Below, in pieces: positions 38,836 to 47,886 of a stretch of DNA of 64,000 nt. The stretch is taken from positions 1 to 64,000 of the forward strand of contig NZ_JAGQCU010000015.1 of assembly GCF_024346355.1 (NCBI RefSeq). Reading direction: 5' to 3'. The DNA comes from Cyanobium sp. ATX 6A2 (lineage in GTDB: Bacteria > Cyanobacteriota > Cyanobacteriia > PCC-6307 > Cyanobiaceae). Position 1 is the first letter of the stretch. Every line of letters begins with the position of its first letter. The position numbers and the translations under genes are program-made. Under the pieces are notes generated by a model. That model was not told the DNA's origin. It saw only the letters and a program-made list of their open reading frames with translations, and did not search any database.

Positions 38836-39683
38836 GGCCACAGTGAATCCTTGAGCACCTCCTGGCACTCGCTGAGCGACACCCCATGCCTGAGGCTGTC
38901 GGAGAAGGGCAACTGCTCCTCGGTCAAACTCATCAGCTGCTGTTCGATTGCCCGCTGGGCGGCGAACAGACACGGGGTGCTATAGAGGAGTAGGTTGAGA
39001 CCCAGCCGGCCCAGGGTTTCACGATCGCAGGGTGGAGTGCGGCCACCGCCGATCACGTTGGCCACTACTGAGCAGCGCACCGAAGATCGGATCGCTGCAA
39101 GCAGATCGAGATCATCCAGCCCATCGGCAAGAACCGCGTCGCAGCCCTCGGCTTCGAAGGCACGGACGCGCCTGAGGATCTCCTCAGGGTCGGTGGCGTC
39201 GGTGCGTGCCACGACGACGAGACTATCACGTGCGTCAAGGACCGCTCGAAGCTTCAGCAGATACTCCTCCAGCGGCAGAATCTCCTTGCCGTGAAGATGC
39301 CCGCAGCGACGGGGGCGGCGCTGATCCTCGAGCACGATCCCCGACGCTCCTGCCCGTTCCACCGCATGCGCCACGTGAGCCGCCATCGTGGCGTCACCGA
39401 AGCCATCGTCGAGGTCCACCAGCAGATGGTGGTGGGGAAAGGCATGGCGGAGCCTGTGCACGAAGGTGAGTAGATCACTCCAGGCCATGAAACCCACATC
39501 GGGAAGGCCATAGGTACTGGCTGCCAACCCGAAGCCACTGACGAAGAGGGTGTCGAACCGGGACGCAGCCAGCCGGGCGCTGAATAGGTCGTAGATGCCG
39601 ATGAACGGAACTGGACGGACCACATTGGCGGCCTGATCATTTGCAGCCAGCAGCTGACGCAGAACAGATCCTGGTGTTTTCAT
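38832..39683 (-). CDS. Isocitrate lyase/PEP mutase superfamily enzyme
   Basis: This 283-aa TIM-barrel enzyme has VDLDDGFGDATMAAH (Mg-binding Asp), IVLEDQRRPRRCGHLHGKE (the catalytic Cys block of the C-C lyase branch) and VARTDA. The RCGH Cys argues for a lyase (methylisocitrate-lyase or oxalacetase-like) rather than PEP mutase, whose equivalent block lacks it. It is coupled to NRPS-1 (ATGA) and lies 12 bp after the free C domain, so it probably makes or trims a precursor acid. The substrate is unknown. Confidence 0.85.
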   Translation of the reverse strand: MKTPGSVLRQLLAANDQAANVVRPVPFIGIYDLFSARLAASRFDTLFVSGFGLAASTYGLPDVGFMAWSDLLTFVHRLRHAFPHHHLLVDLDDGFGDATMAAHVAHAVERAGASGIVLEDQRRPRRCGHLHGKEILPLEEYLLKLRAVLDARDSLVVVARTDATDPEEILRRVRAFEAEGCDAVLADGLDDLDLLAAIRSSVRCSVVANVIGGGRTPPCDRETLGRLGLNLLLYSTPCLFAAQRAIEQQLMSLTEEQLPFSDSLRHGVSLSECQEVLKDSLWP

Positions 39684-39695
39684 CGTGAGGCAATC

Positions 39696-41087
39696 TCAGG
39701 CATTGGTGACCACCAGACCGCGGTCTGGGCCATCAAGCAAACCGCCAAGAAGAGCTTTCATTCTTTCGAATAGAACGTCGATACCTTGCTCGGAAAAGCG
39801 ATCCGTTGAGTAGATGATCTTGACCTGAAGAGAACCGCCAGGAAGGTGACGAAAGCGAAATTCCAGTTCATGGCGAGCCCGCTGGGATGGGGAAGGGAGC
39901 CTCCGAACGGCAAGCCTCTGAAGGGCGGGCCGCCAGGGCAGATCCATGAGCTGAACCACCACAGGGACACAGGCATGGGGAGGCTGCCGCGGCCAGAGGG
40001 CATCTTCCAGAATCGCGTAGGGGAGATCCTGATGGTCGTAGGCCTGCAGGCAAGAGCTGCGAACCCGACCCAGAAGAGTCCGAAAGGATGGAGCCCTAGA
40101 CAGATGAATACGGATGACAAGAAGGTTGACGAACGACCCCATCAGACTCTCCAGAGAAGGATGGCGGCGTCCGGCCACCGGGATGCCGATGCCGATGTCC
40201 TCCTGACCGCCATGGGTGTGGAGCAGCGCCGCGACCAGGGCGAGAAGCCCCATGGAGAGGGTGACTGCGGCACTGCTGCAGAGATTCGCCAGCCCCGCCA
40301 CAAGCGATGGCGCCAACTGGAAGTAGCTGGAGCGGCCACGGTACGTGAGTTGGGGCTGCGCCGGGTGGTCGGCCGGGAGGATGATGCTGGGAAGGTGATT
40401 GAGGACCATTCGCCAATGCCTCAGAAGGGTGTCGCGATCCCTTGGGGCGAGGCTCCTCCGTTGCCAGCGAGCGAAGTCGACATAGCGGAGCGGCAGCTTT
40501 GGCAGCGGACTGCCCGCACCCTCCAGAGCCGCGGCATACAGAACCGCCAGCTCCCGGTAGAGGACGGTTCGGGACCAGCCATCAAAGACGCTGTAGTGGA
40601 AGACGAGCAACAGCACGTGCTCTCCCTGACGGCACTGGAGGAGCAGAGCGCGCATCAGCGGTCCGTGGTCGAGATCGAAGGGGCGCTCAAGCTCCTGCTG
40701 CATCCTTGCCGTGAGCTCTTCCGAGCCTGCGCTGTGTCGCAGCGTTTCCACCTGCAGATCCACGCCTTGGGCCGGGGCCACGATCTGCATGAGGTCCTCA
40801 CCGCCGGGCTGGTATGTGGTGCGCAGAGGTTCATGGCGCTCGACCAGACGTTCCAGAGCCAGCTTCAGCGCCGCCGGTTGGAGCTCTCCCTGCAGATGCA
40901 GGGCGTCAGGGATGGCACAAGCCGTGCCATCGCTGTACTGGTCGAGGCGCCAGAAGCGGAGTTGGGTGAACGAGGCCGCGAACGCCGGGTGACCGTGCGG
41001 CGCGGGAAAGCCCAGAGGGCTGGCAGGAGGCAGGGGGCTCGGGGCGAGCTTACGGAGCCGCTGCAGGCGTGAGCGTTCAGGGGCCAT
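39696..41087 (-). CDS. Free-standing condensation domain with altered active site
   Basis: This 463-aa protein is one C domain with a short N-terminal linker. The HHxxxDG motif reads HYSVFDG (His164, Tyr165, Asp169), so the second, catalytic His is replaced by Tyr. The rest of the fold is conserved (RFWRLDQYSDG, FARWQRRSLAPRD, YRGRSSYFQL, GIGIPVAGRRHPSLESLMGSF). It may be a non-catalytic partner or a C domain with different chemistry. Its ATG overlaps the ligase-carrier stop by 11 bp. A vestige of a second copy lies at 47791-47886. Confidence 0.88.
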   Translation of the reverse strand: MAPERSRLQRLRKLAPSPLPPASPLGFPAPHGHPAFAASFTQLRFWRLDQYSDGTACAIPDALHLQGELQPAALKLALERLVERHEPLRTTYQPGGEDLMQIVAPAQGVDLQVETLRHSAGSEELTARMQQELERPFDLDHGPLMRALLLQCRQGEHVLLLVFHYSVFDGWSRTVLYRELAVLYAAALEGAGSPLPKLPLRYVDFARWQRRSLAPRDRDTLLRHWRMVLNHLPSIILPADHPAQPQLTYRGRSSYFQLAPSLVAGLANLCSSAAVTLSMGLLALVAALLHTHGGQEDIGIGIPVAGRRHPSLESLMGSFVNLLVIRIHLSRAPSFRTLLGRVRSSCLQAYDHQDLPYAILEDALWPRQPPHACVPVVVQLMDLPWRPALQRLAVRRLPSPSQRARHELEFRFRHLPGGSLQVKIIYSTDRFSEQGIDVLFERMKALLGGLLDGPDRGLVVTNA

Positions 41088-42894
41088 GCTGCCCTTCCTC
41101 CATGGCAGCGAGGGCATGGTCGATCCGCTCCTCCAGCTCAGCCGCCAGCATCCGGAGCGTGGGGTAGCGGAACAGGAGAGTGGCCGGCAGGTCAAGCGGA
41201 ATCTCGCTGTTGAGGCGGGAGATCACCTGCTGACCTGTGAGCGAATCACCGCCCAAGGCGAAGAAGTTGCTCGCGCGCGACGGCACAGGGATGCCCAGCA
41301 CGGCAGCGAAGATCTGCCCCACCAACTCCTCCACCTCTCCCTGAGGCGGCTCCTCCATCGGAGAGAGGAGATTGTCCAGCTTCGCGGCCAGGCCGATCCG
41401 CTGGAACTTTCCTGTCGGGCCCTTCGGCACCTCATCGACCGTCACAATCCGACTCGGCACCTGATGAGGAGCCAGGCGGGCAAAGCAGTGGACACGAAGG
41501 TCCTCTTCAGAGGCAAGCGCACCCGCTCGAAGAACAACGACAGCTGCCACGTCCTCGCCAAGGGTGGGATGGGGCACGGAGAAGCAGAGGGCCTGCTCCA
41601 CGGCGGGGTGCTCCATCAACGCCTCATCAACCTGCCGGGGAATCACCTTCTCCCCGCCGCGATTGATCATCTCCTTGAGGCGGCCTGTGAGCCGTAGAAC
41701 ACCATCGTGATCCAACGATCCCTCGTCTCCGGTGAGGAACCAGCGTTCTCCGCTGGGGCTCACAACCCATCCGGATTCCGTACCTTCGTACCCAGTTGTG
41801 ACGTTCTCTCCGTTGATCGAGACTTCCCCGTAGGTACCGGGGGGAAGCGGATGAAAGGCCTCATCGAGAATGGCCACTTGGGGCCCCGCCGAACGGCCAA
41901 CGCTGCCATAATATCGTAGAGAAGGCGGCAGACGGTTGCTACAGATTAGTGAAGCAGTCTCTGTCATTCCATAGGCCTCAATCACGGGAACGCGGAAGGT
42001 TACCTCAAGGGCTTGCTGCAGCGATGGCGACAGGGCAGCTGAAGCGGAGCGAAGGAATCTCAAGGCGGGGACTGTCATGTCATGGCGATTATCTGATTTC
42101 TGCTCAGATAAAACCGATCTTAGGAGCGCCTGAAGAAGGGTAGGACTGGCAGACATCCATGTGGGAGCGCGGCAGAAGAATCTCTCGACAAGGCTCGGCA
42201 AGAGTGCGTTGGCAGGGAACAAAATCTTGCCTCTGCTCACGAGAGGAGCGAGAAGACATGTAACAATGCCATGAATATGGAAGAAAGGCATAGCCACAAG
42301 ACAGCAGTCGTCGGGCCCGAGGTTCAGTACCTCAGCTGTGCCCGCAGCCGCAACTAGCAGGTTGGCATGGGTGAGGGGCACCACTTTGGGACGGGAAGTG
42401 GTGCCTGAAGTCTGCAGCACGAGGCAGGGTGATGTGCAAAGAGCATAGTCTTCAACTTGATTGTACAAGCCACTATTAGAAACACCCTGGCATGCGACGA
42501 ATCGACTCGAATCGAGGAGGGGCAGTCCTATGCCCTGAACGACACGATCCAGGCGAGGTGGAGCAAGTCCGGCAATGAGTACGGCACGAACATGCATTCT
42601 CTCGAGTTCCTCTCGGAGGGCGTCCTCGTTGAGGCTTGGGTCCACCGGTGCGGCCACTGCTGCTGCCATTGCGGCAAGTAGGGCGACAGCGGTATCCCGG
42701 CCATGAGTACCCCACACAGCCACTCGGTGCTCCCTAGATACACCGGCCTCTCGAAGACCTTGGATCACAGCATCGACGGCACCCGCCAACTCTGCAGAAC
42801 TGAGGGTCCCCTCCGCTCCGAAAAAGACTGTCTGATCGGGGTGACTGAGGGCTGCGTCTCTGAGCAGGTCCCTAATCGTGGCGGGATGCCTCAA
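41077..42894 (-). CDS. Acyl-AMP ligase with C-terminal carrier domain (copy 1)
   Basis: This 605-aa protein has an acyl-CoA-synthetase-type adenylation domain (LQTSGTTSRPKVVP, PFFHIHGIV, EAYGMTE, TGDEGSLDHDG, RLKEMINRGGEK, PTGKFQR) fused to a carrier domain (FFALGGDSLTGQQ near 550). It lacks the NRPS FDxxx amino-acid pocket and resembles oxalate/short-acid-CoA ligases, so a carboxylic acid is expected. It likely loads the starter unit for the following C domains. The A core is AT-richer than its 3' part. It lies 19 bp after the VOC gene. Confidence 0.9.
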   Translation of the reverse strand: MRHPATIRDLLRDAALSHPDQTVFFGAEGTLSSAELAGAVDAVIQGLREAGVSREHRVAVWGTHGRDTAVALLAAMAAAVAAPVDPSLNEDALREELERMHVRAVLIAGLAPPRLDRVVQGIGLPLLDSSRFVACQGVSNSGLYNQVEDYALCTSPCLVLQTSGTTSRPKVVPLTHANLLVAAAGTAEVLNLGPDDCCLVAMPFFHIHGIVTCLLAPLVSRGKILFPANALLPSLVERFFCRAPTWMSASPTLLQALLRSVLSEQKSDNRHDMTVPALRFLRSASAALSPSLQQALEVTFRVPVIEAYGMTETASLICSNRLPPSLRYYGSVGRSAGPQVAILDEAFHPLPPGTYGEVSINGENVTTGYEGTESGWVVSPSGERWFLTGDEGSLDHDGVLRLTGRLKEMINRGGEKVIPRQVDEALMEHPAVEQALCFSVPHPTLGEDVAAVVVLRAGALASEEDLRVHCFARLAPHQVPSRIVTVDEVPKGPTGKFQRIGLAAKLDNLLSPMEEPPQGEVEELVGQIFAAVLGIPVPSRASNFFALGGDSLTGQQVISRLNSEIPLDLPATLLFRYPTLRMLAAELEERIDHALAAMEEGQHGP

Positions 42895-42913
42895 GGAGAA
42901 AAAACAAGGTGGA

Positions 42914-43312
42914 TCAGATCATCATAGCGAGATGTTCATAAAACTTGAATTCCAGCAAGTTATTAGAGGGATCTAACAGGAAGAATGTAGTGTGCTGTTC
43001 GGGCTGACCAGAGAAACGAACGAATGGCTGCCTGAAGAAGGGGATTCCTCGAGACCTTGCCCGCAGCAGGATGTTCTCATAATCATCTCTCTGCCGAAAG
43101 GTGATTCCGAAGTGGCGGGGATACATCTTTGGCTCCGGTGCCACGTCATCCGGGGCTAGATGACAGACCAGCTGATCACCGAAGAAGTCTATGGTAATGC
43201 GATCTTGGTAACGGCGAGCAACGCTACACCCGAGCTGAGTGTAGAAGGACGCTGTCTGCTCCAGCTCTGCGCAGGGTATTGCTAGGTGAAAAGCATTCGC
43301 TGGATCTCTCAT
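42914..43312 (-). CDS. VOC (glyoxalase/bleomycin-resistance fold) protein
   Basis: This 132-aa vicinal-oxygen-chelate protein has FHLAIPCAELEQTASFYTQLGC at the start, RHFGITF in the middle and FFLLDPSNNLLEFKFYEH at the end. His9 and Glu in LLEFK are probable metal ligands. Members catalyse isomerase, epimerase, lyase or dioxygenase reactions, or bind toxic products. ATG 43312 overlaps the comA-like stop (ATGA), so the two proteins are probably made together and may act in sequence. Confidence 0.85.
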   Translation of the reverse strand: MRDPANAFHLAIPCAELEQTASFYTQLGCSVARRYQDRITIDFFGDQLVCHLAPDDVAPEPKMYPRHFGITFRQRDDYENILLRARSRGIPFFRQPFVRFSGQPEQHTTFFLLDPSNNLLEFKFYEHLAMMI

Positions 43313-44067
43313 GAGGAGTAAATACCGAAGGTGTCGGCTCGCAGGCCCAGTCGAAGGCTTTCGAGGGCCAAGCTATCAGTGAATCGAATGTTGGCGAGAT
43401 TCACACTCGGACCCAGCGCATGAATGAGGAGGGCTTGTTGGTCTTTTGCCGGGGCCTCGAAGATGAGGCGATCAATAGGCAGATCACTATCGATGATAGC
43501 ATCGAGGAGATTCCTACGCAGTTCGCCATTCGGGTGATATAACCCGCTGGTTCCGCTCTCCCGGGACTCGAGAATCACATAGGAAGCGCCGGCGTCTAGG
43601 TCTGCGCGGATCTGCCGGATCCACTCCGCAGGGGGGTCGCCACCAGCAGCAGGTCGCTTGGAGCCGACCTCGCTGAGGACACTAAACTCGTGGGCGAAGC
43701 TGGAAATGTAGCGCGCTCGGTCATGAGGCTCAAGCTGAATAGAGTCCGTTGAGATCTCAACCAACCTGCATCCGAATGCGCGGCACCATTGCCGAAAAGC
43801 ATCCACTCGGAGACTTGCCACTGCCTTTTCGAAAAGTGTGCCCCCGAAGAATCCATAGACCTGATTCGCTTCTAATATCTCAAACTTTCTGGGGAGATCC
43901 TTTGTGATCAAGGAACTACCCCAGCCGAACTTTACATGATCAATGCACGGGCCATGACTCTCAATCACGTCACGAAAATGGCCATCGGGCACGCCTGGAT
44001 CCAAGAGGCTGGTGAGACCCTTCAGCCTAGGCTTGCCAGCACGTTGAGGGAGATCAATGGGCAGCAA
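43309..44067 (-). CDS. Phosphosulfolactate synthase (ComA) homologue
   Basis: This 252-aa TIM barrel carries the ComA family blocks: KGLTSLLDPG, IDHVKFGWGSSL, LVEISTDSI, SEVGSKRP, YVILESRESGTSGLY, and FEAPAKDQQALLIHALGPSVNLANI. ComA adds sulfite to PEP to give phosphosulfolactate, the first step to coenzyme M and to sulfolactate. The start is a TTG at 44067, directly preceded in frame by TAG, with GGGAG about 12 bases upstream. It heads the long minus-strand operon. No comB, comC or comDE is present in the window. Confidence 0.88.
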   Translation of the reverse strand: MLPIDLPQRAGKPRLKGLTSLLDPGVPDGHFRDVIESHGPCIDHVKFGWGSSLITKDLPRKFEILEANQVYGFFGGTLFEKAVASLRVDAFRQWCRAFGCRLVEISTDSIQLEPHDRARYISSFAHEFSVLSEVGSKRPAAGGDPPAEWIRQIRADLDAGASYVILESRESGTSGLYHPNGELRRNLLDAIIDSDLPIDRLIFEAPAKDQQALLIHALGPSVNLANIRFTDSLALESLRLGLRADTFGIYSS

Positions 44068-44515
44068 TTGCTATCTGCACTCCCGTCAGTATTGCTCAAT
44101 GATACCATGCACGAGGCATCGCGATAGGCTTGCCATTGAGTTTCCAGCCAATCGAATGTGAACAAGCTGGACGAGCAGAGTTGCTGCAGCTGCTCGGGGT
44201 TGCATACACTATGGCCGTCTAGTTGAAGACATCAGGCGGCAGGTGCACGGCTGCTTCGTGGGGTGCAGAAAGCCAAGCTGATGGCGGCTAAGCGGGTACT
44301 GATAAGGTCCTGAACTGCTAGCAGGCCTCCTGGCCCGGTCCAGACAGTCCCGCACGTTTCCATAGAGAAAGGCCCTCACATCAGCTCTGGCAGGCCATCG
44401 GCATAAGGCGAGTGTACCTGCAGCCAGCGGCTACAGGGAACGCCAATGAGGGACGATGCGACGCGCGAAAACCCTTGGCGCGACACCTAAAAGGTTTCCC
44501 TTCCATGCCAGATAG
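44068..44515. other. Divergent intergenic region between comA-like and MaoC-A-T genes
   Basis: This 450-bp stretch without a convincing gene separates two divergent genes, so it must carry promoters for both directions. I see no clear -35/-10 pair, operator repeat or RNA gene. Short fragments translate into protein-like stretches broken by stops on the plus strand (about 44135-44220). This could be decayed coding sequence, but nothing recognisable. Confidence 0.4.
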
Positions 44516-47491
44516 GTGATATACCGCATAATGCTGGTAGGCAGTGTCAGCTTCCCCATGCAATCCATGACCCGATCACTAGCCGCCTTCGCTGAGGCGT
44601 CTCGCTCCATGATCGGGGTACGCTCGGAAGAGCGGCCTCCATGGAACACGGTCGCAACTCCCGATGCCATCCGTCAGTTTGCCTTCTGCATTGGCGATGA
44701 CAATCCCCTATGGGTAGATTCCACCTATGCAGAATCAGGACCTCATGGGTGCCTGAGTGCGCCTCCCACCTTTTTGCTCTCCGTACTTTATCCGGTCCTG
44801 CATGGAGCAGCTGTTGACTTTACTCCAACCTTCTTGATAAGTGAACTTGAATGCCACTTTTACCAGCCTATTCTTGTTGGTGATGCTCTTGACCCGGAAG
44901 CGATTCTTCGAGATGTGTTTGCGGGAATTGATCGAGCCGGGCGCCAGGTGGTCTACCTCGTTACGGAAACGAATTACCATAACGAGGCCGGGAGCGTGGT
45001 TGGCTCTATCAATACAACTCTGGCCGTCATAGATCTCAGCGCCGACGAGTTATTGGTGGATAGAAATATTCATGCCTACACTCCATCAGAGTTGAATGAC
45101 ATTGCTCACTCCCTAAAGGCAGAAACCCGGTCAGGTGGACATGGGATTGAGCCCCGATCTCTTCGAGTTGGGCATCGTCTCCCGTCTAGGGTCCGCGGGC
45201 CATTGACGATTGGCGACCTGATCTGTTGGCAAGCAGCCATCGGGCCTCCATACAGAGGAAATCGCCTTGCATACCTGGACCTTCTTGATCGACCCCACAC
45301 CTCCACGACTCTCCCAGGGGTGGGTTGGCCAGTTCGCTACTCCCAGCAGCATGAGGATGGGCGGATTTCAACGCAGCGAGGTATGCCTGCGCCCTTCGAC
45401 AACGCCACCATGCGTGCCGCATGGATTGGAACTATGGTCACAGACTGGATAGGTGACAGAGGTATCTTACGAGGACTCCGTGTGAACGCAACGTCCCCGG
45501 TTCTCTACGGGGATGTGACCAGGTACGAAGGGAGTGTAACCCGGCTGTCTCACGATCTGAATCAGAGTTTCTTGGAGGTGGCTGTAGAGGGACGGAACCA
45601 ACTTGGTGAATTAACAACTGTGGCCCTCGCTGAGGTTGCTGTTCCGTGCCCGCGCCTAAGCACCTCTTTCAGCAGGCCAAGCCGCACGCCTAGGGTGGCT
45701 TCTTTGAGTGCGAATCCTGATGTGACGCAACGGTGCACTGCATCTGATCTCCTCCACGCTGCTGCAATGGCTGGGCCATCCGCTCCAGCTATTCGAGCGA
45801 ATGGAAAGCTCCTGAAGCATGGAGAGCTTGATATCAGAATCAATCAGATGTCCAGAGCTCTATTGGAGAACGGGGTCAAGCCGGGAAGCTTAATCGCCAT
45901 CTGCTTGGATCGCTCATTGGAATCATTCATTCTGCTGCTCGCTTGTGCCCGGGCAGGAGCCGCGGCGGTCCCCTTGGACAATACCTATCCAATCGATAGG
46001 CTTGCGCGCATCCTTGAAGTTGTCAAGCCTACATATGTCGTGACGAATCCTGGAGCACTTGATCTGCCGCTGGTCACTCAAGTGGACGCCTTAGCATACA
46101 AAGATCTCAGTGAGTTGGCCGTCCAGCAAGTCGAAACTCCACCTAGTGTTCGGCCTAGTCCTGCAGATCCTGCTTACGTCCTGTTCACATCAGGCTCCAG
46201 GGGAGTGCCTAAGCCAGTGACGATTTCACATGGCTGTCTCGGCAGCTATCTGGGCGCTCTATCTCGTCGAATAACTCTCACCTCGGAGGACGTATTCCTT
46301 CACACAGCCTCTCTTGCTTTTTCGGCCGCTGTGAGACAGTTATGGCTGCCGCTTGTGCGAGGGGCTTGCCTGGAAGTGGCTGATGACGAAGCCAGGAGAT
46401 CGCCTCAACGAATCCTGGAACTAATTCAGACCCGAAAGATCTCTGCCTGGGACACTGTCCCGAGCATACTGGAAGCCACTCTTGATTACATCGAGACTGC
46501 ACATCAGAGTGACCAGCCAAAGGCGGTGGCCGATTCTCTCATGAGCATCTACTTAACAGGAGAACCACTAGAATGGCAGACAGTGCGTAGCCTTCAGCGC
46601 ATTACAGGCACTCGTATATCAATACACAACCTATATAGTCAGACCGAAACGGGTGGAACGATCAGCACTTTTGACATTGCAAGTGACCAGATTACAGACT
46701 CCGGAATGGTACCACTTGGCCAGCCTTTAGACGATGTAGTGATTGACATCTTGGATGCCGATTATAACCGTCTTCAGCGGGGGAAGCCGGGAGAAATAGC
46801 TGTTACTGGAACGCGCTTTGAAGATGAAACTCACCTGGAGCAGCTGATCAATGCCCAATCTATTAGAACGGGTGATCTCGGGATTCTGCACAGCAATGGA
46901 GCACTGGAGGCACTCGGTCGAGTAGACGACCTCATCAAGATACGAGGCTTTCGAGTGCAGTTAGGTGACGTTCAAGCTGCACTGATGGCCCACCCCCTAG
47001 TGAGCAAAAATATTGTGCTTGTTGATCAAGATGGGCACCTTGGCACCGAGCATAAACTTATTGCCTATTGGGTTTCGAGCGCAAAAGGGAAAGCGACAAC
47101 GGAGGAACTTCAGGCTTTTGTCCGTCCACGCCTGCCAGATTACATGATACCAGCAGCATTCGTGGAACTTGAAGCACTTCCTCTAACTATTAACGGGAAG
47201 GTGGATCGCAACGCCCTGCCACCTGCTTCCTTCACCGGCACAAAGCAGACCCGAGTGCCACCCCAAACACCACTCCAAATCAAGCTCCATGCCATATGGG
47301 CTGAAGTCCTCGGACATCACGACTTCGGAGTCACCGATAATTTCTTTGAAGTTGGTGGCCACTCACTGGCCGCAACACGAATTGCATCTCGTATTCAGAT
47401 CGAATGGGGAAAGGCTCCACCATTGGCCTTTTTCTTCCAGAACCCCAACATTGCGGCACTGGAAAAAATACTGCTTGCCACCGCGCAATAG
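44516..47491 (+). CDS. MaoC-MaoC-adenylation-carrier fusion protein
   Basis: This 991-aa protein has two hot-dog domains: a MaoC_N-type (about 35-175, FCIGDDNPLWVDSTYAESG, APPTFLLS) and a second (about 210-380, GMPAPFDNATMRAAWIGTMVTDWIGD). An A domain follows (about 405-900, FTSGSRGVPKP, YSQTETG, TGDLG, NGKVDRNALP), then a carrier (FFEVGGHSLAA near 950). The A pocket reads FSAAVR where amino-acid activators have FDxxxx, so Asp235 is lost and a non-amino acid is likely. The gene is AT-richer and reads against its neighbours. GTG 44516 is arbitrary; ATGs at 44531, 44567 and 44609 are possible. Confidence 0.88.
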   Translation: MIYRIMLVGSVSFPMQSMTRSLAAFAEASRSMIGVRSEERPPWNTVATPDAIRQFAFCIGDDNPLWVDSTYAESGPHGCLSAPPTFLLSVLYPVLHGAAVDFTPTFLISELECHFYQPILVGDALDPEAILRDVFAGIDRAGRQVVYLVTETNYHNEAGSVVGSINTTLAVIDLSADELLVDRNIHAYTPSELNDIAHSLKAETRSGGHGIEPRSLRVGHRLPSRVRGPLTIGDLICWQAAIGPPYRGNRLAYLDLLDRPHTSTTLPGVGWPVRYSQQHEDGRISTQRGMPAPFDNATMRAAWIGTMVTDWIGDRGILRGLRVNATSPVLYGDVTRYEGSVTRLSHDLNQSFLEVAVEGRNQLGELTTVALAEVAVPCPRLSTSFSRPSRTPRVASLSANPDVTQRCTASDLLHAAAMAGPSAPAIRANGKLLKHGELDIRINQMSRALLENGVKPGSLIAICLDRSLESFILLLACARAGAAAVPLDNTYPIDRLARILEVVKPTYVVTNPGALDLPLVTQVDALAYKDLSELAVQQVETPPSVRPSPADPAYVLFTSGSRGVPKPVTISHGCLGSYLGALSRRITLTSEDVFLHTASLAFSAAVRQLWLPLVRGACLEVADDEARRSPQRILELIQTRKISAWDTVPSILEATLDYIETAHQSDQPKAVADSLMSIYLTGEPLEWQTVRSLQRITGTRISIHNLYSQTETGGTISTFDIASDQITDSGMVPLGQPLDDVVIDILDADYNRLQRGKPGEIAVTGTRFEDETHLEQLINAQSIRTGDLGILHSNGALEALGRVDDLIKIRGFRVQLGDVQAALMAHPLVSKNIVLVDQDGHLGTEHKLIAYWVSSAKGKATTEELQAFVRPRLPDYMIPAAFVELEALPLTINGKVDRNALPPASFTGTKQTRVPPQTPLQIKLHAIWAEVLGHHDFGVTDNFFEVGGHSLAATRIASRIQIEWGKAPPLAFFFQNPNIAALEKILLATAQ

Positions 47492-47790
47492 ACGTCGACT
47501 GTACCCTGCAGTAGAATACATGTCCGCAGCCTGTATGCCCCGGAAATCTATTCTTAGCAAGATATCTTGCTCGTTTTGCAGGGACTAACACTACCTGCGC
47601 CTTGCAGTCATCGCAAACGCATTGCCTTTGCTGAGTTCCTGCCATGGCTGGGAGTCCACTCCCTTGCAGTCGTCCGACTTCCCTCAAGGCATGTTTACTG
47701 CCAGAGGCCCACCCCTCCGCCATGAGGAGCACAGAAATCCGAGCCTTCGATCCATCTCCGAGTCAGCAAGCACTCAGCCCCAGTTCGCGC
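47492..47790. other. Intergenic region downstream of the MaoC-A-T gene
   Basis: This is about 300 bp between the plus-strand fusion gene and the vestigial C-domain start. No gene, RNA or clear rho-independent terminator is visible. It looks like decayed sequence left after the second ligase-C duplication lost its C gene. Confidence 0.4.
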
Positions 47791-47886
47791 TCAGCTCCGG
47801 TGTGGATCACCAAGCTGTTCTGCTGACGAATGTGATTTGACACAACACCGGCGGAGCTGCACAAGACGTGAGCGCTCAGGGGCCAT
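47791..47886 (-). pseudogene. Vestigial start of a second free condensation-domain gene
   Basis: The reading frame begins MAPERSRL, the same first eight residues as the free C domain at 41087 (MAPERSRL). It starts at the same position relative to its ligase-carrier neighbour (11-bp overlap). After about 23 bases the DNA similarity is lost and the frame stops after 31 codons. This shows that the ligase-carrier plus C pair was duplicated as a unit and the second C gene was then lost. Confidence 0.65.

Noticed and set aside
38832-39683. PEP mutase and a phosphonate pathway
   Set aside because: The RCGH catalytic Cys block points to the C-C lyase branch of the superfamily, and no phosphonopyruvate decarboxylase is clearly present.
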